From: Pseudoxanthomonas broegbernensis | Lineage (GTDB): Bacteria; Pseudomonadota; Gammaproteobacteria; Xanthomonadales; Xanthomonadaceae | Reading direction: 5' to 3' | Assembly: GCF_014202435.1 (NCBI RefSeq) | Contig: NZ_JACHGU010000001.1 | Location: 742,018 to 806,017 of the forward strand | DNA: 64,000 bases | Shown: positions 15,232 through 27,304 of the stretch, one piece after another | Layout: every line of letters starts with the position of its first letter | How positions within the stretch are numbered: the stretch's first letter is position 1 | Position numbers and translations under genes: made by a program | The notes under the pieces: generated by a model | What the model was told of the DNA's origin: nothing | Seen by the model: the letters and a program-made list of their open reading frames with translations, nothing else | Database searches by the model: none

Positions 15232-17832
15232 ATGGCTTGTGGAACTCTGCAACAAACAGGACTGGCGATCGCGGTGATCGCCGCCTTGTCCAGCCTGGCC
15301 GCGACGCCGGCCGCGCACGCCCAGGAACAGTCGCAAGCGCAGGATGCGCAGGCCGACAAGCCCGTCACCCTGTCGGGGCTGACCGTGACCGCGCAGAAGC
15401 GCGAGCAGGCGCTGCAGGAAGTGCCGATCGTGGTCAACGTGCTCGGCGAGCAGTTGTTGCAGGACACCGGGGTGCGCGACATCAAGGACCTGCAGGTGCT
15501 GGTCCCGGGCCTGACCGTCACCAGCACCCAGAGCGCGGCGCAGACCACCGCGCGCATCCGCGGCATCGGCACGGTGGGCGACAACGCGGGGCTGGAATCC
15601 TCGGTCGGTGTGGTCATCGACGGCGTCTACCGGCCGCGCAACAGCGTCGGCTTCACCGACCTGGGCGAACTGGAGCGGATCGAGGTGCTCAAGGGCCCGC
15701 AGGGCACGGTGTTCGGCAAGAACACCTCGGCCGGCGTGATCAACGTGGTCACCCGCAAGCCCAGCTACACCCAGAGCGCCGAGGCCGAGATCACCGTGGG
15801 CAACCATGGCGCGATCGGCGCCTCAGGCGCCTACAACGATGCGCTGGGCGAGAACTCGGCGGTGCGCATCTACGCGGCCAAGCGCAAGCGCGACGGCGTG
15901 GACGCGGTCCGTACCGGCGCCGGCCCGCGCACCGGCACCGACGACGGCGACCAGAACTTCCACACCCTGCGCGGCCAGTTGCTGTGGGAGCCGTCGGCGG
16001 ACGTCGAGGTCAACCTCTCCGCCGATTTCACCAGCCGCGAGGAGAACTGCTGCGTCACCGTGACCACCCACCGCGGCCCGACCGCGGCCATCATCGATGC
16101 GCTGGCCGGTGGCGAAGGCGTGATCCCGGCGCCCGATCCTGAGCGCCGGCTCGCCTACGCCAACCGCAGCACCGAGCAGGACATCAAGGACAAGGGCGTC
16201 CAGGCCGAAGTGAACTGGAACACGCCCTGGGCCAGCGAGGCGGTGCTGACCTCGATCACGGCCTGGCGCGACTGGCAGGCGATCAACGGCCTGGACTTCG
16301 ACTACAGCGCGGCCGACGTGCTCTACCGCGCGCCGGACGAGGACGAGTCGCTGACCAAGTTCAGCACCTTCAGCCAGGAACTGCGTCTCACCGGTTCCAG
16401 CGAGCGGGTGGACTGGATGGTGGGCGTGTTCTATTCGGACGAGGACCTGGACCGCAACGAGAGCTATCGCTACGGCGCGGCCTACGAGCCCTACCTGTCG
16501 ACCCTGGTCGGCAGCCAGGTCCTGGCGGGCGTCGCCGCGCAACTGGCGCCGCTGGGCCTGAGCGTGAACCAGGCCGGCCCGGCGACCTTCCTTTCCCAGG
16601 TCAGCGGGCAGCCGTTCGGCAGCAACTACACCGGGCTGGGCGCGCTGGACCGCCACGAGCAGAACGCACGCAGCGCGGCGATCTTCACCAACAACACCTG
16701 GCACGCCACCGACGCGCTGGACCTGACCGTGGGCCTGCGCTACACCCACGAGAAGAAGGAATTGCGCTCGGCCTACACCAATCCCAACGGCAGTGCCGCC
16801 TGCGCGGCCACCCTGGCCAACCCGGCTGCACGGGTGGGCGGGGCGCTGGCCCAGCGCATCAATGGGTTCGCCAGCCTGCCGCCGGCGCTGCAGCAGCAGT
16901 TGCTGGGCGCGCTGGTGCCGGCGGTGGCGCCGTCGATCGCCGGCTACATGTGCCTGCCCTGGGCCAACATCGCCCACCATGGCCGCAACGTGGACCAGTC
17001 GCGCACCGAGAAGGAATGGTCCGGCACGCTGAAGCTGGCCTACAACTGGTCCGGCGACGTGATGACCTACGTCTCGGCCGCCCGCGGCTACAAGGCCGGC
17101 GGCTTCAACCTGGACCGGGTGCAGTCCTCCAATGGCCTGTCCAGCGGCACCCAGGGCATCGCGCCGGTGGACGACACCTCCTTCCCGGGCGAGTTCGTGG
17201 ACAGCTACGAGATCGGCGCCAAGACCACCTGGGCCGACGGCAACCTGCTGCTGAACGCGGCCCTGTTCCACCAGACCTACGAGAACTTCCAGCTCAACAG
17301 CTTCCTGGGCACCAGCTTCGTGGTGCGCTCGATCCCGGAAGTCGTCTCCAAGGGCGTGGACGCGGAACTGATGTGGCAGACCGGCGTCGACGGCCTGTCG
17401 CTGCAGGGCGGCTTCACCTATGCCGAGACCGAGTACGGCGACGACCCGCTGCCCGATGCCGACCTGGCCCTGCTGCCGGGCAACCAGATGAGCTTCGCGC
17501 CGAAGTGGTCGGGCAATGCTTCGGTCACCTACCGGTGGGACATCGGCGGCAGCCTGCAGGGGCGCTTCAACATCGGCGCCAAGTACATGTCCGACTACAA
17601 CACCGGCTCGGACCTGGACCCGCAGAAGGCGCAGGACGCCTACACCCTGGTCAACGCGCGCCTGGGCATCGGCGCCCGCGACCAGCGCTGGATGCTGGAG
17701 TTCTGGGGCCAGAACCTGACCGACGAGACCTACAAGCAGGTCGGCATCGACGCCCCGATCCAGGCCGGTTCGTGGAACGCCTTCCTCGGCGCGCCGCGGC
17801 TGTACGGGATGACCTTGCGCGTGCGCTACTGA
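15232..17832 (+). CDS. TonB-dependent outer-membrane receptor (orphan)
   Basis: An 866-residue receptor with a signal peptide cleaved near AAHAQ, a plug domain (TVTAQKREQALQEVPI, then IRGIGTVGDNAG, GVVIDGVYRPR, RIEVLKGPQGTVFGKNTSAGVINVVTRKP) and a C-terminal 22-strand barrel ending in aromatic LYGMTLRVRY. The plug motif spacing is that of the broad siderophore/vitamin/other substrate class. Start ATG 15232 has GAGGGAAG upstream. Two cysteine features in extracellular loops are unusual: adjacent cysteines in ENCCVTV near residue 268, and a pair about 45 residues apart in the long loop (AACAAT ... GYMCLPW). No substrate-processing gene neighbours it, so the ligand is unknown. It belongs to a different subfamily from the three receptors of the xyloglucan locus. 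Confidence 0.93.
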   Translation: MACGTLQQTGLAIAVIAALSSLAATPAAHAQEQSQAQDAQADKPVTLSGLTVTAQKREQALQEVPIVVNVLGEQLLQDTGVRDIKDLQVLVPGLTVTSTQSAAQTTARIRGIGTVGDNAGLESSVGVVIDGVYRPRNSVGFTDLGELERIEVLKGPQGTVFGKNTSAGVINVVTRKPSYTQSAEAEITVGNHGAIGASGAYNDALGENSAVRIYAAKRKRDGVDAVRTGAGPRTGTDDGDQNFHTLRGQLLWEPSADVEVNLSADFTSREENCCVTVTTHRGPTAAIIDALAGGEGVIPAPDPERRLAYANRSTEQDIKDKGVQAEVNWNTPWASEAVLTSITAWRDWQAINGLDFDYSAADVLYRAPDEDESLTKFSTFSQELRLTGSSERVDWMVGVFYSDEDLDRNESYRYGAAYEPYLSTLVGSQVLAGVAAQLAPLGLSVNQAGPATFLSQVSGQPFGSNYTGLGALDRHEQNARSAAIFTNNTWHATDALDLTVGLRYTHEKKELRSAYTNPNGSAACAATLANPAARVGGALAQRINGFASLPPALQQQLLGALVPAVAPSIAGYMCLPWANIAHHGRNVDQSRTEKEWSGTLKLAYNWSGDVMTYVSAARGYKAGGFNLDRVQSSNGLSSGTQGIAPVDDTSFPGEFVDSYEIGAKTTWADGNLLLNAALFHQTYENFQLNSFLGTSFVVRSIPEVVSKGVDAELMWQTGVDGLSLQGGFTYAETEYGDDPLPDADLALLPGNQMSFAPKWSGNASVTYRWDIGGSLQGRFNIGAKYMSDYNTGSDLDPQKAQDAYTLVNARLGIGARDQRWMLEFWGQNLTDETYKQVGIDAPIQAGSWNAFLGAPRLYGMTLRVRY

Positions 17833-17876
17833 AGCCGCGCGCCGGGCCGCTGCGGGGGAGGGCGGGCAAGAAGGGC

Positions 17877-17896
17877 GGGGCCGCTGCGGCGGCCCC
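17877..17896 (+). terminator. GC-rich hairpin after the orphan receptor
   Basis: GGGGCCGC (17877-17884) pairs with GCGGCCCC (17889-17896) around a TGCG loop. No T-run follows, so it is either a weak terminator or a 3'-end stabilising hairpin between the receptor and pncC. Confidence 0.45.
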
Positions 17897-17967
17897 GGTC
17901 CGTTCACGGGCAGACAGGCGCGGCCGTTTGGGCTAAAACGGTCGCCATTCCATTCCGGCCACGCCCG

Positions 17968-18465
17968 ATGCACGATCCCTCCGACGCGCAACTGCGCGAA
18001 CAGGCCGAGCGCCTGGCCGAGCGCCTGGGCGCCGCGCGCGAACGCCTGGTCACCGCCGAGAGCTGCACCGGCGGCTGGATCGCCAAGTGCCTGACCGACA
18101 TCGCCGGCTCCTCGGACTGGTTCGATTGCGGCATGGTGGTCTACAGCTACGAAGCCAAGCAGGGCCTGCTCGGCGTACGCCCGCAGACCCTGGAGGAACA
18201 CGGCGCGGTCAGCCGCGAGACGGCGATCGAGATGGTCTCCGGCGCACTGGTGTACTCCGGCGCCAGCGTGGCGGTGGCGGTGACCGGCATCGCCGGCCCC
18301 GGCGGCGGCAGCGAGGACAAGCCGGTGGGCACGGTGTGGATCGCCTGGAAGCGCCGCGGCGGCTACGCCCACGCGCAGGTGTTCCATTTCCATGGCGACC
18401 GCGAGGCGGTGCGGCGCCAGACCGTCGACCGCGCGCTGCAAGGCATCGCCGGGTTGCTGCCGTGA
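17968..18465 (+). CDS. pncC: Nicotinamide-nucleotide amidohydrolase (CinA C-terminal domain type)
   Basis: A 165-residue stand-alone CinA C-terminal domain that converts nicotinamide mononucleotide to nicotinate mononucleotide and ammonia, recycling NMN made by DNA ligase. Seen: TAESCTGGWIAKCLT (substrate loop with the conserved Ser), SYEAKQGLLGV, AVAVTGIAGPGGGSEDKPVGTVW (phosphate-binding glycine loop) and RRQTVDRALQGI at the end. The N-terminal molybdopterin-binding-like domain of full CinA is absent, as is usual for PncC. It lies 40 bp upstream of ubiB and is probably cotranscribed with it. The start at 17968 gives the usual family length. Confidence 0.93.
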   Translation: MHDPSDAQLREQAERLAERLGAARERLVTAESCTGGWIAKCLTDIAGSSDWFDCGMVVYSYEAKQGLLGVRPQTLEEHGAVSRETAIEMVSGALVYSGASVAVAVTGIAGPGGGSEDKPVGTVWIAWKRRGGYAHAQVFHFHGDREAVRRQTVDRALQGIAGLLP

Positions 18466-18505
18466 GCACGGCCGCCTTCCCGGCCCGCGCGGAGGTGAAC
18501 GCCTG

Positions 18506-20188
18506 ATGTGGGAGACCCTGGGCACCGTCCGCGACCTGGGCCGGCTGCAGGAGATCGCCTCGGTCCTGATCCGCTACGGCTTCGGCGACCTGGTCCGCCG
18601 CATCGGCCTGGCCGGCACCCTGGAGAAAGCCGGGCGCCTGCTGCACTGGCAGGACCCCGAGGCGATGGCGCACATGGCGCCGCCCGAGCGCGTGCGCCGC
18701 GTGCTGGAGGAACTGGGGCCGACCTTCGTCAAGCTCGGGCAGGTGCTGGCCACCCGCGTGGACCTGCTGGCGCCGGAATGGATCGCCGAACTGGGCAAGT
18801 TGCAGAACGCGGTGCCGGCGCTGCCGTTCGAGCGCGTGCGGCCGCAACTGGTCGAGGATCTGGGCGCCGAGCCGGAAGCGGTGTTCGCCCGCCTGGAGGA
18901 GACCCCCCTGGCGGCCGCCTCGCTGGCGCAGGCGCACCGCGCCTGGCTGGCCGACGGCACCGCGGTGGTGCTGAAGGTCCGGCGCCCCGGCATCCGCGAC
19001 ACGGTCGAGGCCGACCTGCGCCTGCTGGCCCGCCTGGCCGAGATCGTCGAGACCCGCGCGCCGGACCTGCGCCGCTACCGGCCGGCCCAGGTGGTGCACG
19101 AATTCACCCTGTCGCTGCGCCGCGAGCTGGACTTCGCCGCCGAGTGCCGCAACGCCGAGCGCATCGCCGCCAACTTCGCCGGCCGCGCGGGGATCGTCGT
19201 GCCGCGCGTGCACTGGCAATGGACCTGCGAACGGCTCAACGTGCAGGACTTCCTCGACGGCATTCCCGGCCGCGACCTGGCCGCGGTGGACGCGGCCGGC
19301 CTCGACCGGCGGCGGCTGGCCCGGGCCGGCGCGGGCATCGTCCTGAAGATGGTGCTGGAGGACGGTTTCTTCCATGCCGACCCGCACCCGGGCAACATCT
19401 TCTACCTGCCGGGCGAACGCATCGGCGTGATCGATTTCGGCATGGTGGGGCGCGTATCGGAGCGGCGCCGCTTCCAGATCGTGCAGTTGCTCCACGGCCT
19501 GGTCGAGCGCGAGGCCGGCGCGGTCGCCGACGTGCTCCTGGAATGGGGCGAGGGAGGTGGCGAACTGGAGGAGTCGCGGCTCCAGGCCGACATCGGCGCC
19601 TTCGTCGACCAGTACCGCGGGGTGCCGCTGAAGGACCTGCGCATGGGCGCGATGCTGGCCGACGTGACCGCCATCCTGCGCGACCACGGCCTGAGCCTGC
19701 CGCCGGACCTGGCGCTGATGATCAAGGCCTTCCTGACCCTGGAAGGCCTGGGCCGGCAACTGGACCCGGACTTCGACATGGCCAGCGCCGCGCGGCCGTA
19801 CGTGGAGCGCGCGCTGCTGGCGCACTGGTCGCCGCGGGCGCTGCTGCGCCGCGGCCGGCGCAGCGCGCTGCAGGCGCTGGAACTGGCCGGCGACATGCCG
19901 CGCGAATTGCGCCGCCTGCTGCGCGCTGCGCGTCGCGGACGCCTGCACATGCAGATGGAAGTGACCACGCTCAAGGCCTTCGGCGACCAGGTCGACCGCG
20001 CCGCCAACCGGCTGACCATGGGCGTGGTCACTGCGGCGCTGGTGATCGGTTCGTCCATCGTGATGCACAGCGCCGGCGGCGGGGTGCCCAGCCGCTGGCT
20101 GCTGGCGCTGGGCGTGCTCGGCTTCGTCGGCGCGGCGTTGTGCGGCATCTGGATCCTGCTGTCGATCTGGCGCAGCGGGCGGCGCTAG
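18506..20188 (+). CDS. ubiB: UbiB-type atypical kinase for ubiquinone biosynthesis
   Basis: A 560-residue ABC1/ADCK/UbiB protein, close to the 546 residues of the E. coli enzyme. It is a membrane-anchored ATPase of the protein-kinase-like fold needed for ubiquinone synthesis, probably by extracting lipid intermediates. Seen: the UbiB-specific KxGQ motif (K76-LGQ), the alanine-rich nucleotide loop AAASLAQAHR, the invariant Lys in VVLKVRRPG, the catalytic loop HADPHPGNIF (D292), the metal-binding DFG (D310 in VIDFGMVG) and two C-terminal membrane segments (about 508-528 and 535-555). Start ATG 18506 is fixed by GGAGG at 18491-18495. ubiE and ubiJ are not nearby, so it is separated from the usual operon. 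Confidence 0.93.
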   Translation: MWETLGTVRDLGRLQEIASVLIRYGFGDLVRRIGLAGTLEKAGRLLHWQDPEAMAHMAPPERVRRVLEELGPTFVKLGQVLATRVDLLAPEWIAELGKLQNAVPALPFERVRPQLVEDLGAEPEAVFARLEETPLAAASLAQAHRAWLADGTAVVLKVRRPGIRDTVEADLRLLARLAEIVETRAPDLRRYRPAQVVHEFTLSLRRELDFAAECRNAERIAANFAGRAGIVVPRVHWQWTCERLNVQDFLDGIPGRDLAAVDAAGLDRRRLARAGAGIVLKMVLEDGFFHADPHPGNIFYLPGERIGVIDFGMVGRVSERRRFQIVQLLHGLVEREAGAVADVLLEWGEGGGELEESRLQADIGAFVDQYRGVPLKDLRMGAMLADVTAILRDHGLSLPPDLALMIKAFLTLEGLGRQLDPDFDMASAARPYVERALLAHWSPRALLRRGRRSALQALELAGDMPRELRRLLRAARRGRLHMQMEVTTLKAFGDQVDRAANRLTMGVVTAALVIGSSIVMHSAGGGVPSRWLLALGVLGFVGAALCGIWILLSIWRSGRR

Positions 20189-20348
20189 GACCGGAGCGGG
20201 GAGGCGGCAATTCCCTCGATTTCCCGCTCAAAGCTTGCGTCGGTACGAGGGTGATGTTCCGTCGCGCCTCGCCTCATCGCCTTGGCGGGAGATGGCATGG
20301 CCGGTTCCCGCCGTGCGACGTGCCTGCCGCTCCCGGCTGGGTGGCCTC

Positions 20349-20419
20349 GTCGCCGACTGAAGCCGGCTCCCACAGAGCCGGAGGTGCATGTGGTGCAGGA
20401 GCCCGCTTCAGCCGGCGAC
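20349..20419. repeat. REP-like inverted repeat pair
   Basis: Left arm 20349-20370 (GTCGCCGACTGAAGCCGGCTCC) and right arm 20398-20419 (GGAGCCCGCTTCAGCCGGCGAC) are near reverse complements, separated by 27 bases. A further copy of the left arm with one change is at 27079-27100, and a decayed pair at 35546-35620. The form matches the short extragenic palindromes common in Xanthomonadaceae and Pseudomonas. Confidence 0.7.
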
Positions 20420-20564
20420 CGCCATCACCCTGACCCCCTCTGGGCCGTTCCGCCACAAGCCGCTCCTGCGAAGGCGCGTCGCTGGTGGACCATGCCGCCG
20501 TGATTCCCAGGCCTCATCCATGGCCGTGCCGGCCGCTTGGCCATCGGCCGGGCCCGCGGAGGGG

Positions 20565-20594
20565 TTGCGCTCCTTGTCTCGTTAGTAGTATTAC
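20565..20594 (+). promoter_or_regulatory. Putative lexA promoter
   Basis: TTGCGC at 20565-20570 and TATTAC at 20589-20594 are separated by 18 bases. The -10 box lies inside the LexA operator. Transcription starting 6-8 bases later would begin at or just before the lexA ATG. Confidence 0.45.
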
Positions 20595-20600
20595 TACTAA
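20582..20600. promoter_or_regulatory. LexA operator (SOS box)
   Basis: TTAGTAGTATTACTACTAA is a 19-bp palindrome with a single central base. It is the reverse complement of the operator described for Xanthomonas LexA (TTAGTAGTAATACTACTAA). It ends two bases before the lexA ATG, so bound LexA would block both the -10 box and the start region: direct autorepression. Confidence 0.93.
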
Positions 20601-20602
20601 CC

Positions 20603-21256
20603 ATGAACCTGACCGACACCCAGCAGGCCATCCTCGCCCTCATCGCCGAGCGCATCGAGATCGAGGGCATGCCGCCTTCGCAGACCGAGATCGCCCGGGC
20701 GCTCGGCTTCAAGGGCGTGCGTGCCGCGCAGTACCACCTGGAGGCGCTGGAGGCCGCCGGAGCGATCGAGCGCCTGCCGGGCCGGGCGCGCGGCATCCGC
20801 CTGAAGGTGGCGCCGCCGTCGCCTCAGGCCAGGCTGGACCTGCCGGCCGCGGTGGACGACGACGCCCTGCGCCTGCCGGTGCTGGGCCGGGTCGCCGCCG
20901 GCACGCCGATCGGCGCCGACGCGCCGGCCGACCTGGCCGAGCGCTTCCTGGTGCTGGACCGGGTGCTGTTCTCGCCCGCGCCGGACTACCTGCTCAAGGT
21001 GGAGGGCGACTCGATGCGGGACGAGGGCATCTTCGACGGCGACCTGATCGGCGTGCACCGTACCCGCGAGGCGCGCTCGGGCCAGATCGTGGTGGCGCGG
21101 GTGGACGAAGAGATCACGGTCAAGCTGCTGAAGATCGGCAAGGACCGCATCCGCCTGCTGCCGCGCAACCCGGACTATGCGCCGATCGACGTGCTGCCGG
21201 ACCAGGACTTCGCCATCGAAGGCCTGTACTGCGGCCTGGTCCGGCCCAACCGCTGA
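20603..21256 (+). CDS. lexA: LexA repressor, SOS response regulator
   Basis: A 217-residue repressor that self-cleaves when RecA filaments form. Seen: N-terminal winged helix-turn-helix (PPSQTEIARALGFKGVRAAQYHLEAL), a linker, the cleavage site A99-G100 in GRVAAGTP, and the S24 peptidase dyad S137 (EGDSMRDEGI) and K174 (EEITVKLLK). Start ATG 20603 matches the family N-terminus (MNLTDTQQAI); a longer upstream reading adds a hydrophobic stretch absent from the family. There is no Shine-Dalgarno sequence, because the LexA operator occupies that position. It is followed by recA and recX in the order usual for Xanthomonadaceae. I see no second copy of the palindromic operator in front of recA. Confidence 0.96.
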   Translation: MNLTDTQQAILALIAERIEIEGMPPSQTEIARALGFKGVRAAQYHLEALEAAGAIERLPGRARGIRLKVAPPSPQARLDLPAAVDDDALRLPVLGRVAAGTPIGADAPADLAERFLVLDRVLFSPAPDYLLKVEGDSMRDEGIFDGDLIGVHRTREARSGQIVVARVDEEITVKLLKIGKDRIRLLPRNPDYAPIDVLPDQDFAIEGLYCGLVRPNR

Positions 21257-21443
21257 TGGCGCCGCCGCGCTTCCGCCACCGGCCTGCCGCATCGCGGCGT
21301 TTTCCGACAGCGGCGCGGGCCGCGCGGCGATGCGCCGGTACCGCCGCGCAGGCTAGTTTCGGTCCTGTTGCCGGTCGTCGCAGCCTGTGCGATCACCCCT
21401 TTCCACACTCCGCCCCACACCACTGACACCGAGGACCACCACG

Positions 21444-22472
<1,029 letters not shown>

Positions 22473-22511
22473 GCCGAGGGCGACCGGCAGGCCGACGAGG
22501 CAAACAGGTGT

Positions 22512-22559
22512 CCGCTTCCCCGCCGGGGCGTTGTCAGTGGCGCAGCGGCGGGGAAGCGG
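22512..22559 (+). terminator. Stem-loop downstream of recA
   Basis: CCGCTTCCCCGCCG (22512-22525) and CGGCGGGGAAGCGG (22546-22559) are perfectly complementary with a 20-base loop. No T-run follows. It could reduce read-through from recA into recX, a common arrangement by which RecX is made in lower amount than RecA. Confidence 0.6.
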
Positions 22560-22713
22560 CCCTTGCGGGCCAGGAGGGCAGGCGCCAGGCACGGCGCACG
22601 TCTTCATGCGAGGCCGGCGGTTCGCGCCATGGCGCAGACGATTCATCCAAGACCCATCCAAGACCGGGCGCGTTCCCGGCCCGGCTCGAACCACGCGGTG
22701 AATGCGGCGAACC

Positions 22714-23277
22714 ATGAACGACGATTCCACCCACAGTCCGGGTGACGAGGCCGGCCCGGAGTCCATCGATGGGCCGATGGGGCCGGCGGCACCAGCCGAG
22801 GCCAGCGGACCGAGGCGACGCCGGGCGCGGCCGGCGCCGACCCCGGTACAGCGTGCGCTGGGCCTGCTGGTGCGGCGGGAACATTCGCGCAAGGAACTGG
22901 CCCGCAAACTCGCCGCGCGCGGAATCGAGGCCACGGAGGCCGCCGCCACGGTCGAGCGCCTGGCCGGCGAAGGCTGGCAGGACGATGGCCGCTTCGCGGG
23001 CTGGCTGGTCCGGGGGCGTGCGGGGTCCGGCTATGGGCCGCTCTATATCCGTGCCGAATTGGCGACCCACGGGCTGGGAAGCGAGGCGATCGCGGCGGCC
23101 CTGGACGGCTTCGAGGGCGACTGGACCGAGATGGCCCGCGACCTGGTCCGCCGCCGCTACGGCGAGGGCGGCCCGGCCGACCTGGCGCAGCGCCGCAAGG
23201 CCGCCGACCTGCTGGCCCGGCGCGGCTTCGATGGCGACAGCATTCGCGCGGCCACGCGCTTCGACCCCGACGACTGA
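22714..23277 (+). CDS. recX: Regulatory protein RecX
   Basis: A 187-residue inhibitor of RecA filament growth and coprotease activity. Seen: three-helix RecX repeats, with [60 protein letters not shown], and [25 protein letters not shown] at the C-terminus. The first 35 residues are low-complexity and variable in the family. I prefer ATG 22714 (MNDDSTHS) because homologues begin MNE/MND; ATG 22702 would add four residues. Neither has a strong ribosome binding site, consistent with low expression or read-through from recA. Confidence 0.93.
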   Translation: MNDDSTHSPGDEAGPESIDGPMGPAAPAEASGPRRRRARPAPTPVQRALGLLVRREHSRKELARKLAARGIEATEAAATVERLAGEGWQDDGRFAGWLVRGRAGSGYGPLYIRAELATHGLGSEAIAAALDGFEGDWTEMARDLVRRRYGEGGPADLAQRRKAADLLARRGFDGDSIRAATRFDPDD

Positions 23278-23521
23278 ACTCCCCGCGCATGCGTTGAGGC
23301 TGCGCTTGCCAGGCCGATGGCCAGTGCCCGGGCAAGTGTCCCGGCGAGGCTTGGGGCATGCGCCCCCACGCCGGCCACGCATTCGCCCATGGCCGGTTCC
23401 GCCGGACAGGTCCGCCGGCGGCTGCCCCTCGCGCTCTGATACCCTTTGCCGGTTGGAATTCCGTCCCGCCGGGCCGCCCAGGTGCTCCGGCCGGACTCGT
23501 CCGTCCGCCAGCCACAGCCCG

Positions 23522-26227
<2,706 letters not shown>

Positions 26228-26398
26228 TCCTACGTTCATGACAATCGGCCACGATTAGCCGAGGATGGGCCCCTTGCCGGTTCGCCGGGGCGGGCAGTAC
26301 GATTTCCCAACCCTACCGTATGCTGAAGTGTGGACGCGCAGGTTCTCACCGGCCTGCGCAGGCCGACGAAGATACGCCGGCACCATGGAGATAGCGCA

Positions 26399-26602
26399 AT
26401 GTTGATTTTGACCCGCCGAGTAGGCGAAACCCTGATGATCGGCGATTCGATCACCGTCACCGTGCTCGGCGTCAAGGGCAACCAGGTGCGGATCGGCATC
26501 ACCGCGCCCAAGGACGTGGCCGTGCACCGCGAGGAGATCTACCAGCGGATCCAGCGCGGCGAGGCAATGGGCGGCGGCGACGGGGCCGACCCGGCCGAAT
26601 AG
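26399..26602 (+). CDS. csrA: Carbon storage regulator CsrA (RsmA)
   Basis: A 67-residue RNA-binding dimer that binds GGA motifs in mRNA leaders and controls virulence, biofilm and carbon flow. Sequence [16 protein letters not shown] then [32 protein letters not shown] is the complete family core with R44 of the RNA-binding surface in VAVHREE; the tail [10 protein letters not shown] is variable. Start ATG 26399 follows GGAG at 26387-26390. The location between alaS and a tRNA-Ser gene is the usual one in gamma-proteobacteria. Confidence 0.97.
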   Translation: MLILTRRVGETLMIGDSITVTVLGVKGNQVRIGITAPKDVAVHREEIYQRIQRGEAMGGGDGADPAE

Positions 26603-26679
26603 CAGGAAACGTTTGCCGCAAAACGGCCCAGACGGTATCCTTTCACGGCTCGCGATCGCGGCTGCGATGCGAACCCGAC

Positions 26680-26772
26680 GGAGTGATGCCCGAGAGGCCG
26701 AAGGGGCTCCCCTGCTAAGGGAGTATAGGGTCAAAAGCTCTATCGAGGGTTCGAATCCCTCTCACTCCGCCA
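26680..26772 (+). tRNA. tRNA-Ser (anticodon GCT)
   Basis: Acceptor stem GGAGTGA pairs with TCACTCC before G and an encoded CCA. The anticodon stem CTCCC/GGGAG encloses loop CTGCTAA, giving anticodon GCT (reads AGC/AGT). The long variable arm (TATAGGGTCAAAAGCTCTATC) and GGTTCGAATCC T-loop are those of a class II serine tRNA. It reads in the same direction as csrA. Confidence 0.97.
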
Positions 26773-26777
26773 CATCT

Positions 26778-26818
26778 GAAAACGCCTGCAAATCGCTGAT
26801 TCGCAGGCGTTTTTCTTT
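26778..26818 (+). terminator. Rho-independent terminator after tRNA-Ser
   Basis: AACGCCTGC (26781-26789) pairs with GCAGGCGTT starting at 26803, followed by a T-rich run to 26817. It closes the csrA/tRNA-Ser transcription unit. Confidence 0.9.
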
Positions 26819-27145
26819 GGGCCTTCGTCGGCTTGGACCGGTCTCGCGCCAATGGGGGGCGAAGTCGCAGGCCGGCTCGCGGCCCACGCCGGGGCTTTCG
26901 ACCAACCTGGGAGTTCACCGGGGACGACGGCGTGCGTGACCTATCGAACGCTTGTGCCTGCCCGAGCAGGAGGATCTGGAGGGGGGCGTTCGCGGGGACT
27001 CGGACGCAAGGGCCACAAGGGTGACGACTGGCCATCCTCAAGCCCCGTGTGCGCTCGGCCATTTCGGGCTTCGGGGCGGTCGCCGACTGAAGTCGGCTCC
27101 TGCACGAGCGCGGAGGCGTGAGGCGCTCCGCGGGTGGGCGAAGAA
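26819..27145. other. Gene-free stretch between two tRNA genes
   Basis: About 330 bases with no credible gene. It contains a single copy of the REP-like repeat (27079-27100) and otherwise nothing I recognise. Confidence 0.5.
27079..27100. repeat. REP-like repeat, single arm
   Basis: GTCGCCGACTGAAGTCGGCTCC differs by one base from the left arm at 20349-20370. It contains the internal palindrome CCGACTGAAGTCGG. Confidence 0.65.
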
Positions 27146-27179
27146 CAAAAAAAAAGCCGGCGACATCGGTCGCCGGCTC
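27146..27179 (-). terminator. Rho-independent terminator of tRNA-Arg
   Basis: Read on the minus strand, a perfect 10-bp stem (27155-27164 with 27169-27178) with a four-base loop is followed by nine T residues (27147-27155). This is a textbook terminator placed just after the tRNA gene. Confidence 0.95.
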
Positions 27180-27187
27180 TTGAGAAA

Positions 27188-27264
27188 TGGCGCGCCCGGA
27201 GAGATTCGAACTCCCGACCGCCTGGTTCGTAGCCAGGTACTCTATCCAGCTGAGCTACGGGCGC
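27188..27264 (-). tRNA. tRNA-Arg (anticodon ACG)
   Basis: On the minus strand, acceptor GCGCCCG pairs with CGGGCGC before G and encoded CCA. Anticodon arm CTGGC-TACGA-ACCAG gives ACG (A34 becomes inosine, reading CGU/CGC/CGA). D-arm AGCTCAGCTGGATAGAG and T-arm GGGAGTTCGAATCTCTC are regular. Confidence 0.97.
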
Positions 27265-27304
27265 GTTTCAAGGCGCGGAATTATGCGGGAGCCTCGCATG
27301 GGCG

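Larger units (their letters stand above)
20189..20602. other. 414-bp intergenic region with a REP-like inverted pair and the lexA promoter
   Basis: No gene is apparent. The left two thirds contain an inverted pair of a 22-base repeat (20349-20419, listed separately). The right end contains the lexA promoter and operator (20565-20600). Confidence 0.6.

Noticed and set aside
21257..21443. A second LexA operator before recA
   Set aside because: I looked for TTAGTAG/CTACTAA symmetry and found only GCTAGTTTC, which is not convincing.
26833..27121. Short reading frames between the two tRNA genes
   Set aside because: No ribosome binding site, biased composition and overlap with a REP-like repeat. 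Regarded as non-coding.
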